Source: Gammaproteobacteria bacterium
Lineage (GTDB): Bacteria > Pseudomonadota > Gammaproteobacteria > JASBUN01
NCBI GenBank assembly: GCA_030147845.1
Contig: JASBUN010000003.1
Coordinates: forward strand, 141,390-205,389
Direction of reading: 5' to 3'
Length of the DNA: 64,000 nt
Positions 55,423-64,000 of this stretch are shown piece after piece. Both the position numbers and the translations under genes were made by a program. The notes under the pieces were generated by a model. That model saw only the letters and a program-made list of their open reading frames with translations. It was not told the DNA's origin and ran no database searches. Every line of letters starts with the position of its first letter. Position 1 is the first letter of the stretch.

Positions 55423-56115
55423 ATGAACACACAGTTACCACTCGGTCTGTCGCTCGAAGACCAAGCCACTTTCGATAATTATTTTCTCGGCTCCAATGCG
55501 GTAGCGGTAGACGCGGCGTTGGCCTGCGCGAACGATAGGGAACCACGTTGGATTTTTTTCTGGGGTGCCGGCGGCAGCGGCCGTACGCACCTGCTGCAGT
55601 CGTTGTGCCACGTAGCCGCCGAGCGTGACGCAAAACTGGCCTATTTGCCGATGTCACAGGCGCGTACTTGGACCGTCGATGTGCTGGATGGCTTGGAGAA
55701 CATGGATTTGGTGTGCCTGGATGACGTCGACGCCATCAGCGGCGAGCACTTGTGGGAGCTGGGTCTGTTTTCGTTACTCAATCGCTTACGCGATGCCGGT
55801 CGACGCTTGGCGGTAGCCGCCTCCGCCGTGCCGCGGCAGATCGGTATCGGACTCCCCGATCTCGCATCACGCCTCGGTGCGTGCGCGGTATTCCACCTGC
55901 AAGGCTTGCGAGACGATGACAAACTGCGTGCGCTGCAGTTACGCGCGCACCGGCGCGGACTCGATTTGCCGGCTGACGTCGGCGCTTATCTGCTGCGCCG
56001 CTATGCCCGTGATATGGGCGCATTGTATGCCTTATTGGAGCGTTTGGACCGCGCCTCGCTGGCTGCCCAGCGCCGGCTGACGGTGCCGTTTTTGAGGCAG
56101 GTGCTCGGCGATTGA
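55423..56115 (+). CDS. hda: DnaA regulatory inactivator Hda
   Basis: This 230-residue AAA+ protein lacks the DNA-binding domain of DnaA. The N-terminal QLPLGL is the sliding-clamp binding motif. The Walker A region GAGGSGRTHLLQS, Walker B LVCLDDVDAISG and sensor regions are present. Together with the DNA-loaded clamp it stimulates ATP hydrolysis by DnaA after initiation. It follows the PerM-like gene by 25 bases, the order known from Pseudomonas and related genera. Confidence 0.94.
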   Translation: MNTQLPLGLSLEDQATFDNYFLGSNAVAVDAALACANDREPRWIFFWGAGGSGRTHLLQSLCHVAAERDAKLAYLPMSQARTWTVDVLDGLENMDLVCLDDVDAISGEHLWELGLFSLLNRLRDAGRRLAVAASAVPRQIGIGLPDLASRLGACAVFHLQGLRDDDKLRALQLRAHRRGLDLPADVGAYLLRRYARDMGALYALLERLDRASLAAQRRLTVPFLRQVLGD

Positions 56116-56196
56116 ATGCCGACTCCGGTCATGTAGTCGTAGCGTCCGCAGCGCGAGAATTTTGCGTGCGGCGTCGGTCAAATGAACCGCGCTTGG

Positions 56197-57550
<1,354 letters not shown>

Positions 57551-57676
57551 GCTGATGGGGTCCTGGCGCGGCGCGTGTCTTGACGCGCAGCCGCTGGCTG
57601 ATTAATCTGCCTTGTGGGAAGGGATGGATTGCAGTATTTTAGCCTCCTCCTGCCGTGTGCGGGTAGGGCGCATTTC

Positions 57677-57988
57677 ATGAGACTTACACGAATTCGCTTT
57701 AAAATTCCCTGGCTGCTGCTCACCGCGGCACTGATAGGTGGTTGTGTCGCGGCGCCGGTACAGGAGATGAGTGACGCCCGCCAGGCGATCCAGGCGGCCA
57801 CGCAGGCGGGTGCGGCAAGTTATTCGCCGGGTCCGCTGGCCAAGGCGCAGGCGCTCATGGAGGTGGCCGAGAAACGCCTGGAGCTGGGCGAGTTTAGTAG
57901 TGCCCGGGAGGCGGCCGTGTCGGCGAAACGCTTGGCGCTGGCCGCCCGCGTGCAGGCCATGGAGCAGCGTAACGGTGGCGGACGTTGA
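57677..57988 (+). CDS. DUF4398-like lipoprotein
   Basis: This 103-residue protein has a signal sequence with the lipobox LIGGC (Cys at about residue 23), then an Ala-rich helical region, with EMSDARQAIQAATQAGA and LAKAQALMEVAEKRLELGEFSSAREAA, matching DUF4398. Two helical hairpins suggest a coiled or TPR-like surface at the outer or inner membrane. I use ATG 57677 rather than the longer frame from 57614. A second lipoprotein with a similar region plus LysM follows. Confidence 0.82.
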   Translation: MRLTRIRFKIPWLLLTAALIGGCVAAPVQEMSDARQAIQAATQAGAASYSPGPLAKAQALMEVAEKRLELGEFSSAREAAVSAKRLALAARVQAMEQRNGGGR

Positions 57989-58172
57989 TCCATTGACCGA
58001 GTGTGTGGGCGGAAGTTGAGAGAAATCCGTCACATGTCGGCAAAACTGGCCATTTCCCAACTTGACACTATAATTGCCACAATGTTAGTTTTGGTATAGC
58101 AATGGTATGCGGTTGGGTTAGTCTAACCCATTAATTTAGCAAAATAATAGATCGGTTTTGGAGCCAATAAAA

Positions 58173-58817
58173 ATGAAGATTCTGCCGAGCCTGAAAATTG
58201 TAGGAGCTGCGTTTCTCACGCTGGGGATCGCCGTCGGTTGTGCGAGTCAGCAGCAGCAGCCGGAACATAAACCGATGGCGATGATGAATCACAAGGCGCA
58301 GGACGCCAAGGCGGCGATCGCGGCGGCCAAGGCTTCTCTGGCCAAAGCCAGCGCATTGGGATACGAGTGGCGTGATTCCGGCAAGTTGCTCAAGAAGGCC
58401 GAGGCTGCGCAAAAGGCCGGCAACTACGACGAAGCCATCAAGTTGGCCAATAAAGCTAAACAGCAAGGTGATCTCGCCGTTGAGCAGTATTACAAAGAAC
58501 AAAAAATGGACCGCGGTCTGCAACCGGCTAAAAGTTCAGCCGCCGGCAACTACAAAGTGGTCAAAGGTGACAGCCTGTGGCGCATCGCGGCTAAATCGGA
58601 TATTTACAACAATCCGTTCGAATGGCCTTTGATCTACAAGGCGAACAGCAGCAAGATCAAGAATGCGGATCTCATTTATCCGGGCCAGAATTTCGATATC
58701 AATACGTCGCCGAGCGACAGCGAAGTGTCCGCGGCAGTGCATCACGCCAAAACCCGCGGCGCATGGCGTCTGGGCGCGGCTAAAGCGTCGGATAAGATGT
58801 ATTTGGCGAGTAAGTAA
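58173..58817 (+). CDS. LysM lipoprotein with a DUF4398-like region
   Basis: This 214-residue protein has a signal peptide and lipobox AVGC (Cys at about residue 23), then an Ala/Lys-rich helical part similar in layout to that of the preceding lipoprotein (AKAAIAAAKASLAKASALGYEWRDSGKLLKKAEAAQKAGNYDEA), and a LysM domain with YKVVKGDSLWRIAAKSDIY and LIYKANSSKIKNADLIYPGQ. LysM binds peptidoglycan, so it may link the outer membrane to the wall. GGAG (58159-58162) precedes ATG 58173. A strong terminator follows. Confidence 0.87.
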   Translation: MKILPSLKIVGAAFLTLGIAVGCASQQQQPEHKPMAMMNHKAQDAKAAIAAAKASLAKASALGYEWRDSGKLLKKAEAAQKAGNYDEAIKLANKAKQQGDLAVEQYYKEQKMDRGLQPAKSSAAGNYKVVKGDSLWRIAAKSDIYNNPFEWPLIYKANSSKIKNADLIYPGQNFDINTSPSDSEVSAAVHHAKTRGAWRLGAAKASDKMYLASK

Positions 58818-58845
58818 CGCTCAAAGTTCAAACCGATGTAGCAGG

Positions 58846-58868
58846 AGGGGCCCTTTGGGCCCCTTTTT
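58846..58868 (+). terminator. Intrinsic terminator of the LysM lipoprotein gene
   Basis: AGGGGCCC and GGGCCCCT form a perfect eight-base GC-rich stem around TTT, followed by a T run (58864-58868). Confidence 0.88.
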
Positions 58869-58972
58869 GCTGTGTGGAAATTGGCGGTAAAACAAATTTC
58901 GCGCGCAGGGCTGTGGTCGCGGCGCTTGCCCCGCTCTACCTGCCCTCGACGTAGAGTCTACGGAAAACGAAC

Positions 58973-59536
58973 ATGAGAATGCGAAGGCTGGAACACTGGT
59001 TCGAAACGTTTTTATGGCAAAGTCGCCTGGTGGTGATTGCGGCGGTGGTTGCCAGCCTGTTTTCGGGGTTGGCGATGTTTTATATGGCGACTGTGGACGC
59101 CTGGTACATGATCGTGCATCTGCTAGACTACGCATCGCCATCACTGCTGGCGGCGCAACGCGAGGCACTACGATCCTCGGCCATCACGCACGTGGTGGAG
59201 ATCGTTGACGGTTACTTGTTGGCGACCGTGATGCTGATCTTTGCGCTCGGTCTATACGAACTCTTTATCAGTAAAATCGATCTGGCAAAGCATGCCGAAA
59301 CCTCGTCCAAAGTGTTGGTGATCGAGAGTCTGGATGACCTGAAAGCGCGCTTGGGTAAAGTTGTGTTGATGATCTTGATCGTCAAATTTTTCGAATACGC
59401 GGTCGATATCAAATACAAGACGGCATTGGAACTGCTTTATTTGGGCGCCGGCATTGCCCTCATCGGTTTGGCTCTGTATTTGTCTCAGGCCGAACACAAG
59501 AATTCCGGCCAGTCACATTCCGGCCAGCCACACTGA
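58973..59536 (+). CDS. YqhA family (UPF0114) membrane protein
   Basis: This 187-residue protein has four hydrophobic segments and the YqhA pattern FETFLWQSRLVVIAAVVASLFSGLAMFYM, VVEIVDGYLLATVMLIFALGLYELFISKID, LDDLKARLGKVVLMILIVKFFEYAV. The function is unknown. Its C-terminal NSGQSHSGQPH comes from a 15-base tandem duplication. ATG 58973 is the natural start. It is followed by a histidine phosphatase gene after only 11 bases. Confidence 0.88.
   Translation: MRMRRLEHWFETFLWQSRLVVIAAVVASLFSGLAMFYMATVDAWYMIVHLLDYASPSLLAAQREALRSSAITHVVEIVDGYLLATVMLIFALGLYELFISKIDLAKHAETSSKVLVIESLDDLKARLGKVVLMILIVKFFEYAVDIKYKTALELLYLGAGIALIGLALYLSQAEHKNSGQSHSGQPH
59502..59531 (+). repeat. 15-base tandem duplication at the 3' end of the yqhA-like gene
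   Basis: The 15 bases at 59502-59516 recur at 59517-59531 with one change, duplicating the residues SGQ-H. Confidence 0.8.
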
Positions 59537-59547
59537 GGCTTTTTTTG

Positions 59548-60165
59548 TTGACGCAGTCACCATATCGGTCTACCACCATCGATCTTCTGCGCCATGGCGA
59601 ACCCGTCGGCGGACGCAAATACCGCGGGCAATTGGACGATCCTCTCAGCGAAAAGGGCTGGTCGCAGATGCGCGCGGCGGTCGCCGGGCACTGTCCCTGG
59701 ACCGCCGTGGTTAGCTCGCCACTACGCCGCTGCAGTGAATTTGCGCGTGAATTAGCTGCTCAGCATGGTTTGCCGCTGCATATAGACGCGCGGTTTATGG
59801 AGATCGGTTTCGGAACCTGGCAGGGTCTGACTGCCGCCGAAATCGGCGCACGGGACCCGCTGGCCGTACAACGTTTTTTGGCGCAACCGTTAGATTACCG
59901 TCCGCCTGGCGCGGAAGCGCTGGTCGCATTCCGCGATCGTGTGGTCGCCGCGTTCAACGACCTGTTGGGCGCGCACGCCGGTACTCAGGTATTGGTGGTT
60001 GGGCATGCCGGCGTGATCCGTATGGTGATGAGACACGTGCTGGATATGCCGCTGGAGGCGTTATATCGGATTCAGGTGCCGAATGCGGGCATCACGCGCA
60101 TACAGATCGACACGAACGCGACCGGTACACTGCCGCGCTTGGTATTCCATGCAGGCTGTCTGTAA
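59548..60165 (+). CDS. Histidine phosphatase family protein (CobC-like)
   Basis: This protein of about 205 residues has the RHG motif in IDLLRHGEPVGG, AVVSSPLRRCSEFARELA, the acid residue in FMEIGFGTWQG and VVGHAGVIRMVM with the second catalytic His. The size and sequence resemble alpha-ribazole phosphatase (CobC), which removes phosphate from alpha-ribazole phosphate in cobalamin assembly. The presence of B12 uptake genes nearby supports that, but phosphoglycerate-mutase-like proteins are also possible. There is no ATG; TTG 59548 or TTG 59545 must be used, and a run of T residues precedes it. Confidence 0.78.
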   Translation: MTQSPYRSTTIDLLRHGEPVGGRKYRGQLDDPLSEKGWSQMRAAVAGHCPWTAVVSSPLRRCSEFARELAAQHGLPLHIDARFMEIGFGTWQGLTAAEIGARDPLAVQRFLAQPLDYRPPGAEALVAFRDRVVAAFNDLLGAHAGTQVLVVGHAGVIRMVMRHVLDMPLEALYRIQVPNAGITRIQIDTNATGTLPRLVFHAGCL

Positions 60166-60178
60166 GGTAACCGCCAAG

Positions 60179-60631
60179 TTATAGCCGCCGGTCGAGTATG
60201 TGATCCTCGAGATTGTCGGCGTCGTACTCTGAAATCGCTATATCGCGTACCGAAATTCCCGCTCGGTGGACGGCAAGGCGATCGCCGCTTAGCAGCGGGT
60301 GCCACGGTGGCAGATCTTTGCCTTCCGCCAACAGGCGGTAGGCGCAGGTGGTTGGCAGCCAGTCGGTGTGCGTCAGTAGCGTCGGCTCTAACACTAAACA
60401 ATCTGCAACGCGCTGACTGCGTTGCGCGTAGTGAGTGCAGCGGCAATGATGCAGGTCGAGCAGACGGCAGGCGACATTGGTGTAGTACAATTCGCCGGTA
60501 TCGATATCTTCTAATTTGTGCAGGCAGCAGCGCCCGCAACCGTCGCACAGCGATTCCCACTCCGCTGGCGTCATTTCCGCGAGCGATTTATGTTGCCAGA
60601 ACGGCTGCGATGGCGGGCTGTCAGGATGCAT
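60179..60631 (-). CDS. YcgN family (UPF0260) cysteine-cluster protein
   Basis: This 150-residue protein has the cysteine-rich layout of UPF0260/Ycg[33 protein letters not shown], then [51 protein letters not shown]. Conserved Cys residues may bind a metal or Fe-S cluster. Function is unknown. It is convergent with the CobC-like gene and divergent from the BtuF-like gene. Confidence 0.88.
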   Translation of the reverse strand: MHPDSPPSQPFWQHKSLAEMTPAEWESLCDGCGRCCLHKLEDIDTGELYYTNVACRLLDLHHCRCTHYAQRSQRVADCLVLEPTLLTHTDWLPTTCAYRLLAEGKDLPPWHPLLSGDRLAVHRAGISVRDIAISEYDADNLEDHILDRRL

Positions 60632-60708
60632 GATCTCTCCATAATAGATGCTAACGTAGCGACTGAGGCAGCGGATCGGTGCGCGATGGGTCGCGCCGGG
60701 CCGTCGGC

Positions 60709-61614
60709 GTGAAACCCCGAGTCAAGCGTGTAGCCGCCGCATTTGGCATCGTCGTGGCGTTGCTGTGGCCGTCGTCGTGGCTGTTTGCGGGCACCGACAT
60801 TCGCGTTGAGGACGATAGCGGACGCATTGTAACGCTTGCGCAGCCGGCGCGGCGAATCATTAGTCTGGCGCCGCATGTGACCGAAATTTTGTTCGCGATC
60901 GGCGCCGGCGATCGCGTGATCGGCCGCCTGGGCGGCAGCGATTTTCCGCCGCAGGCGCGCGCTATACCACAGGTCGGACGTTATAACAGCCTGGACCTGG
61001 AGGCCATCGTAGCGCTCAAACCGGATTTAGTGGTCGCCTGGGCCTCTGGCACGCCGCCGCAACAGGTTCGCCGTATCGAGGCATTGGGCATTCCGGTATT
61101 TCGTTCCGAACCGCGTCGTATTTTAGACGTGGCGCGCGATATGGAGCGCCTCGGTCGGTTGGCGGGAACGGCGGTGACCGCTCACCAGGCCGCGGATGGT
61201 TTTCGGCAACGTTATCGCAGCTTGCGGCGTGCCTACGCCGGTCGCGCGCCAGTGCGTGTTTTCTACGAGATATGGAATCGTCCGCTGATGACGGTTAACG
61301 GCAGCCACCTGATCAGCGATGTGTTGCGTTTGTGCGGTGGTAGCAATGTCTTTGCCGATATGAGTATGCTGACTCCGCGGGTGTCTACCGAGGCGGTATT
61401 GGCGCGCAATCCGCAGGTTATTATCGCCAGCGGTGTTGGCGACAAACGGCCGGTGTGGCTGGACGCTTGGCGCCGATGGCCGCTGCTGGCGGCAGTTCGC
61501 GACGATGCCTTGTACTTCGTTTCGGCCGACCTGATCAATCGCCCCGGACCGCGAATATTGGCAGCCGCTACGCAGGTATGTGCTGATCTTGAAAACGCCC
61601 GCCGGCGGCGTTGA
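60709..61614 (+). CDS. Cobalamin-type ABC transporter substrate-binding protein (BtuF-like)
   Basis: This 301-residue exported protein has a signal peptide ending near LFAG, then [50 protein letters not shown], a BtuF-type opening for the class III binding fold with two lobes and a long helix. [22 protein letters not shown] and PQVIIASG are family segments. It should bind cobalamin or an iron chelate in the periplasm. The nearby riboswitch favours cobalamin. GTG 60709 is preferred; GTG 60679 is another possible start. The permease and ATPase (BtuCD) are not in the window. Confidence 0.86.
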   Translation: MKPRVKRVAAAFGIVVALLWPSSWLFAGTDIRVEDDSGRIVTLAQPARRIISLAPHVTEILFAIGAGDRVIGRLGGSDFPPQARAIPQVGRYNSLDLEAIVALKPDLVVAWASGTPPQQVRRIEALGIPVFRSEPRRILDVARDMERLGRLAGTAVTAHQAADGFRQRYRSLRRAYAGRAPVRVFYEIWNRPLMTVNGSHLISDVLRLCGGSNVFADMSMLTPRVSTEAVLARNPQVIIASGVGDKRPVWLDAWRRWPLLAAVRDDALYFVSADLINRPGPRILAAATQVCADLENARRRR

Positions 61615-61641
61615 GCACGTACCGCGGCGGGCAGGCGATGG

Positions 61642-63675
61642 TCAGAACGATCGTTCCACAGATAACATGAAACTGCGTTCCGGCAGCGGGTAGGCCGAAT
61701 AGCGTCCCGCCGTGGAAGTGCTGATGATGCCGGTATCGTACGCCTTGGTATTGAACAGATTGCTGACTTCGCCGGAAACGCGCCAGGGGCCGTGCCGCTT
61801 GGCGAGCTTGAGGTCAACCATGGTGTAGGCCGGGATCTTCGCGAAGGTGTTGGCTTGATCGTTGTCGAAGCGTTTGCTGCCGACATAACGTAGCGTCGAG
61901 GTCAAGCGCAGGTTCGGACGCATATCCCAGAACACGGACAAGCGGGCGGTGTGTCGTGGCACCAAAGGTACGTCGTGGCCGGCGTAACGTCCGGCGCGGA
62001 ACTCCGAGCGCGTATAGGTGTAATCGGCTTTAAGTTTAACTACGTCGGTCAGCGATGTGGTGCTGGAAAGCTCTACGCCATAGCGGCGCGTGGGGTCCAG
62101 ATTAACATTTGCGGACGCCGAAGGGTCATAGTGGATTTCGTTCTTCAGGCGCATGTAGTACAAGTCGGCCGAGGCTTGCGTGCGCCCGTGCCGGAAATCC
62201 GTGCCAAGATCGAATTGTGTGGCCGTCTGTGGCTTAAGCGGAGTGAATTGCAGGCTGTACGTCGGCGGCGGCGCCTGGAAGGTCTCGTCGATGGTCGCGA
62301 AGCGTACGCTACGGCTGACGCGGCTGAAGACGCTCAAACCGTGGCTGAGGTGGCGGCGCACACCCAGTTCGAGCATGTGCGAGTCGTCTGTTTTGTCCAG
62401 ATCCGCTGCCTGGCTCCCGGAGGAACCGCCCGGCGCGCTGGCATCGTAGTGGTCGCGTGCGCTGAGCCGCACACGCTGCACGCGTATGCCGGCGGTAATG
62501 TTGGTCACCTTGCTGATCCAGCGGCTGTCATGTACGTACGCTGCGGTGGACAACTCTGTGACGTCGAGTACGTGTATCGGAATAGTGGTCGCCGTCTTGC
62601 CGCGATTCGCGCCATACTGTGAGGAATACACATCGACACCGGCGGTCAAGGTGCCGTGTTGCGCACCCGTGCCGTATTCGTGCGTGAGCCGTGGTGTCAG
62701 TGACCAGGTATCGAGGTTCGCGTCGATATAATTCGAGTAACCACCGCCATAGTCAAAATACGAGCGTTGATTTTTCGCCCGATAGCCGACATCGACCACT
62801 AGCTTGGTGTTCGACTGCAGGTAATGACTTACGCCGCCGGTTAGGTAATAGCCGTTTTGGTTGGCGTAGTCGTTCGGCGTGCTGGTACCGCGTCGGTCGG
62901 TTTCGAGTTGGTTGATGCCTTTACTGGGATCAACCGTGCGCGAGCCTGGCAGGCGCAGACGCTGGTCGTCGGCGCCAAACTTGAGGAACCATTCAGCGCC
63001 AGGCTTAAACCAACGCGCGCCACCCTGGAGGTTGATCTGACGCAGATTATTGTTATCGCGGTAGCCGCCGCTATGTAAACCACTGGCATACAAATTCCAC
63101 GCGCCTGAGTCGTTACTGCTGCGCATGCCGGCGTCGAGTCGCTCGGTGTCATAGGAGCCCACGCCGATCGTTGCGTCGCCATGGCTGCCGGTTTTGCCCG
63201 GGCCTTTGGTGATGATGTTGATAGTGCCACCGACAGCGCCGTCGCCGTACAGCACGCCGCCGCCACCGCGGATGATCTCGATGCGTTTTATATCGCGCAA
63301 CGGGATGGCGGCGAAATCGACTGCTGACAGATCGATATCGTTCAAGCGCCGGCCGTCGAGCAGGATCAGCGTATTTTGCGTCGCCGAGGCGCCAAAGCCG
63401 CGTATATCGACGGTCGAGCGTGCGGCGTTGTTACCGTATAAGCTGCGCGTGCCGACCCCCGCTTGTAGGCCAAGCAATTCCGGCAACGTCGTTGCCGCAC
63501 TTTCGCGAATGTCCTTGGCGCTTATGATGGTGACGTTGGCCGGTATGTTGGCGCTGTCTTGGTTGAGGCGCGTGGCGGTAACCACGACCGGCTCATAGAC
63601 AACGCCATCGGCGTGCGCCGGCGACGCAAGACTGCCCGCCGCCAGCATAAGAACTGCATACCTCCCACTAATCAT
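61642..63675 (-). CDS. TonB-dependent outer membrane receptor (BtuB-like)
   Basis: This 677-residue receptor has a signal peptide ending near AHA, a TonB box region (EPVVVTATRLNQ), a plug domain with IISAKDIRESAATTLPELLGLQAGV, IDIRGFGASATQNTLILLDGRRLND (starting V-DIRG) and RIEIIRGGGGVLYGDGAVGGTINIITK, and a 22-strand barrel ending in SFMLSVERSF with the terminal Phe. The cobalamin riboswitch just upstream makes B12 or another corrinoid the probable ligand. GGAG precedes ATG 63675. It is convergent with the BtuF-like gene. Confidence 0.93.
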   Translation of the reverse strand: MISGRYAVLMLAAGSLASPAHADGVVYEPVVVTATRLNQDSANIPANVTIISAKDIRESAATTLPELLGLQAGVGTRSLYGNNAARSTVDIRGFGASATQNTLILLDGRRLNDIDLSAVDFAAIPLRDIKRIEIIRGGGGVLYGDGAVGGTINIITKGPGKTGSHGDATIGVGSYDTERLDAGMRSSNDSGAWNLYASGLHSGGYRDNNNLRQINLQGGARWFKPGAEWFLKFGADDQRLRLPGSRTVDPSKGINQLETDRRGTSTPNDYANQNGYYLTGGVSHYLQSNTKLVVDVGYRAKNQRSYFDYGGGYSNYIDANLDTWSLTPRLTHEYGTGAQHGTLTAGVDVYSSQYGANRGKTATTIPIHVLDVTELSTAAYVHDSRWISKVTNITAGIRVQRVRLSARDHYDASAPGGSSGSQAADLDKTDDSHMLELGVRRHLSHGLSVFSRVSRSVRFATIDETFQAPPPTYSLQFTPLKPQTATQFDLGTDFRHGRTQASADLYYMRLKNEIHYDPSASANVNLDPTRRYGVELSSTTSLTDVVKLKADYTYTRSEFRAGRYAGHDVPLVPRHTARLSVFWDMRPNLRLTSTLRYVGSKRFDNDQANTFAKIPAYTMVDLKLAKRHGPWRVSGEVSNLFNTKAYDTGIISTSTAGRYSAYPLPERSFMLSVERSF

Positions 63676-63718
63676 TATTATTCTCCGCGGTGCCCGTTAT
63701 GCGCACACGCTGTAGGCG

Positions 63719-63738
63719 CGGTCGCTTGCCCGCGACCG
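63719..63738 (-). promoter_or_regulatory. Hairpin between riboswitch and receptor gene
   Basis: CGGTCGC and GCGACCG form a seven-base stem between the aptamer and the receptor start codon. It could be part of the riboswitch expression platform; no T run is present, so translational control is more likely. Confidence 0.4.
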
Positions 63739-63844
63739 GCGCATTGATTGCGTCGAGGAGGATGGAAAGGAAAGTCAGACAGGAATGCCGCCCGACCGGA
63801 TCGCCCTCCGCGACGCCGACTCGGAAACGCTCCACTATCGATGG

Positions 63845-64000
63845 AGGTCCCACGGTTCAGGCCGGTCTCCGGGCTCACGAGGGGAACTGTCGTCCTATCG
63901 TCACAGCGCCTTCCCATGCCGTACATGCACAGTGGCGTGATGCGGTGACGGAGAGCTGGATGGCTCTCAACTCGTTTACCGTTGCGGGGGCAGCGCCGGG
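63845..64000 (-). ncRNA. Cobalamin riboswitch (5' end beyond the window)
   Basis: On the minus strand the conserved parts appear in the known order: CTGCCCCCGCAACGGTAA (complement of 63976-63993), GCCACTG (63930-63936), GGGAAGGCG (63907-63915) and the B12 box AGCCCGGAGACCGGCCTG (about 63859-63876). This is the classical adenosylcobalamin aptamer. It lies about 170 bases upstream of the TonB receptor start and should lower receptor expression when corrinoid is abundant. The remaining 5' part of the aptamer lies beyond base 64000. Confidence 0.93.

Noticed and set aside
61951..62622. 223-codon frame opposite the TonB receptor gene
   Set aside because: Antisense to a well-supported receptor with full plug and barrel; no motif.

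Overview
The window is an ordinary bacterial chromosome segment, densely coding and moderately GC-rich, most likely from a free-living gammaproteobacterium. The main evidence is gene order: metG next to divergent mrp, rnfABCDGE followed by nth, purM-purN divergent from a DUF2066 / CDP-alcohol phosphotransferase / PerM / Hda run, then wrbA-arsC, and rnt beside grxD. No rRNA, tRNA, CRISPR array, insertion sequence or prophage was seen. The species cannot be named from the sequence.

Layout. 1-3287: a truncated DUF155 membrane protein, a PAP2 phosphatase, a family 4 glycosyltransferase and an unrecognised two-CPSC protein. 3478-8770: DnaJ-related protein, FKBP isomerase, inositol-phosphatase-like enzyme, nadC, sodium:alanine symporter and a membrane-anchored aspartic protease. 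8817-11669: CPA2 K+/H+ antiporter and a class II glutamine amidotransferase. 11817-15753: molybdate uptake genes, with modBC separated from modA by an oppositely oriented porin. 15811-18686: argF, argD and sodB. 19148-23433: a hydantoinase B-like protein read in frame into a BON lipoprotein, an amidotransferase of the NAGGN type, and grxD. 23593-26354: rnt, a GumN-like protein and pyrC. 26619-31729: a pyruvate dehydrogenase operon whose last gene fuses E2 to E3. 31778-32268 and 35811-36322: two repeat tracts built from one family of REP-like palindromes. Between and after them lie a motY-like gene, argG, an IalB-family protein, gloA, then a MarR / methyltransferase / hotdog thioesterase operon with a clear palindromic operator. 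38333-47638: a GFA-family protein, DUF1841, nth, the complete rnf operon and metG. 47876-57550: mrp, dcd, DUF3108, purN, purM, the DUF2066-Hda run, DUF2069, wrbA and arsC. 57677-64000: two small DUF4398-like lipoproteins (one with LysM), YqhA, and a probable cobalamin uptake locus (phosphatase, periplasmic binding protein, TonB receptor) with a cobalamin riboswitch running off the right edge.

How it fits together. The complete Rnf complex, a sodium:alanine symporter and a MotY-like motor protein suggest use of a sodium gradient, although the coupling ion cannot be read from the sequence. Arginine synthesis (argD, argF, argG), purine and pyrimidine synthesis (purM, purN, pyrC, dcd) and NAD synthesis (nadC) indicate a biosynthetically capable organism. 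The best leads for follow-up are the E2-E3 fusion with an Asp-to-Asn change in the acyltransferase motif, the hydantoinase-BON read-through frame, the porin inside the mod locus, the REP-type arrays, the MarR operon and the orphan NAGGN-type amidotransferase. I found no convincing wholly new multi-gene system.
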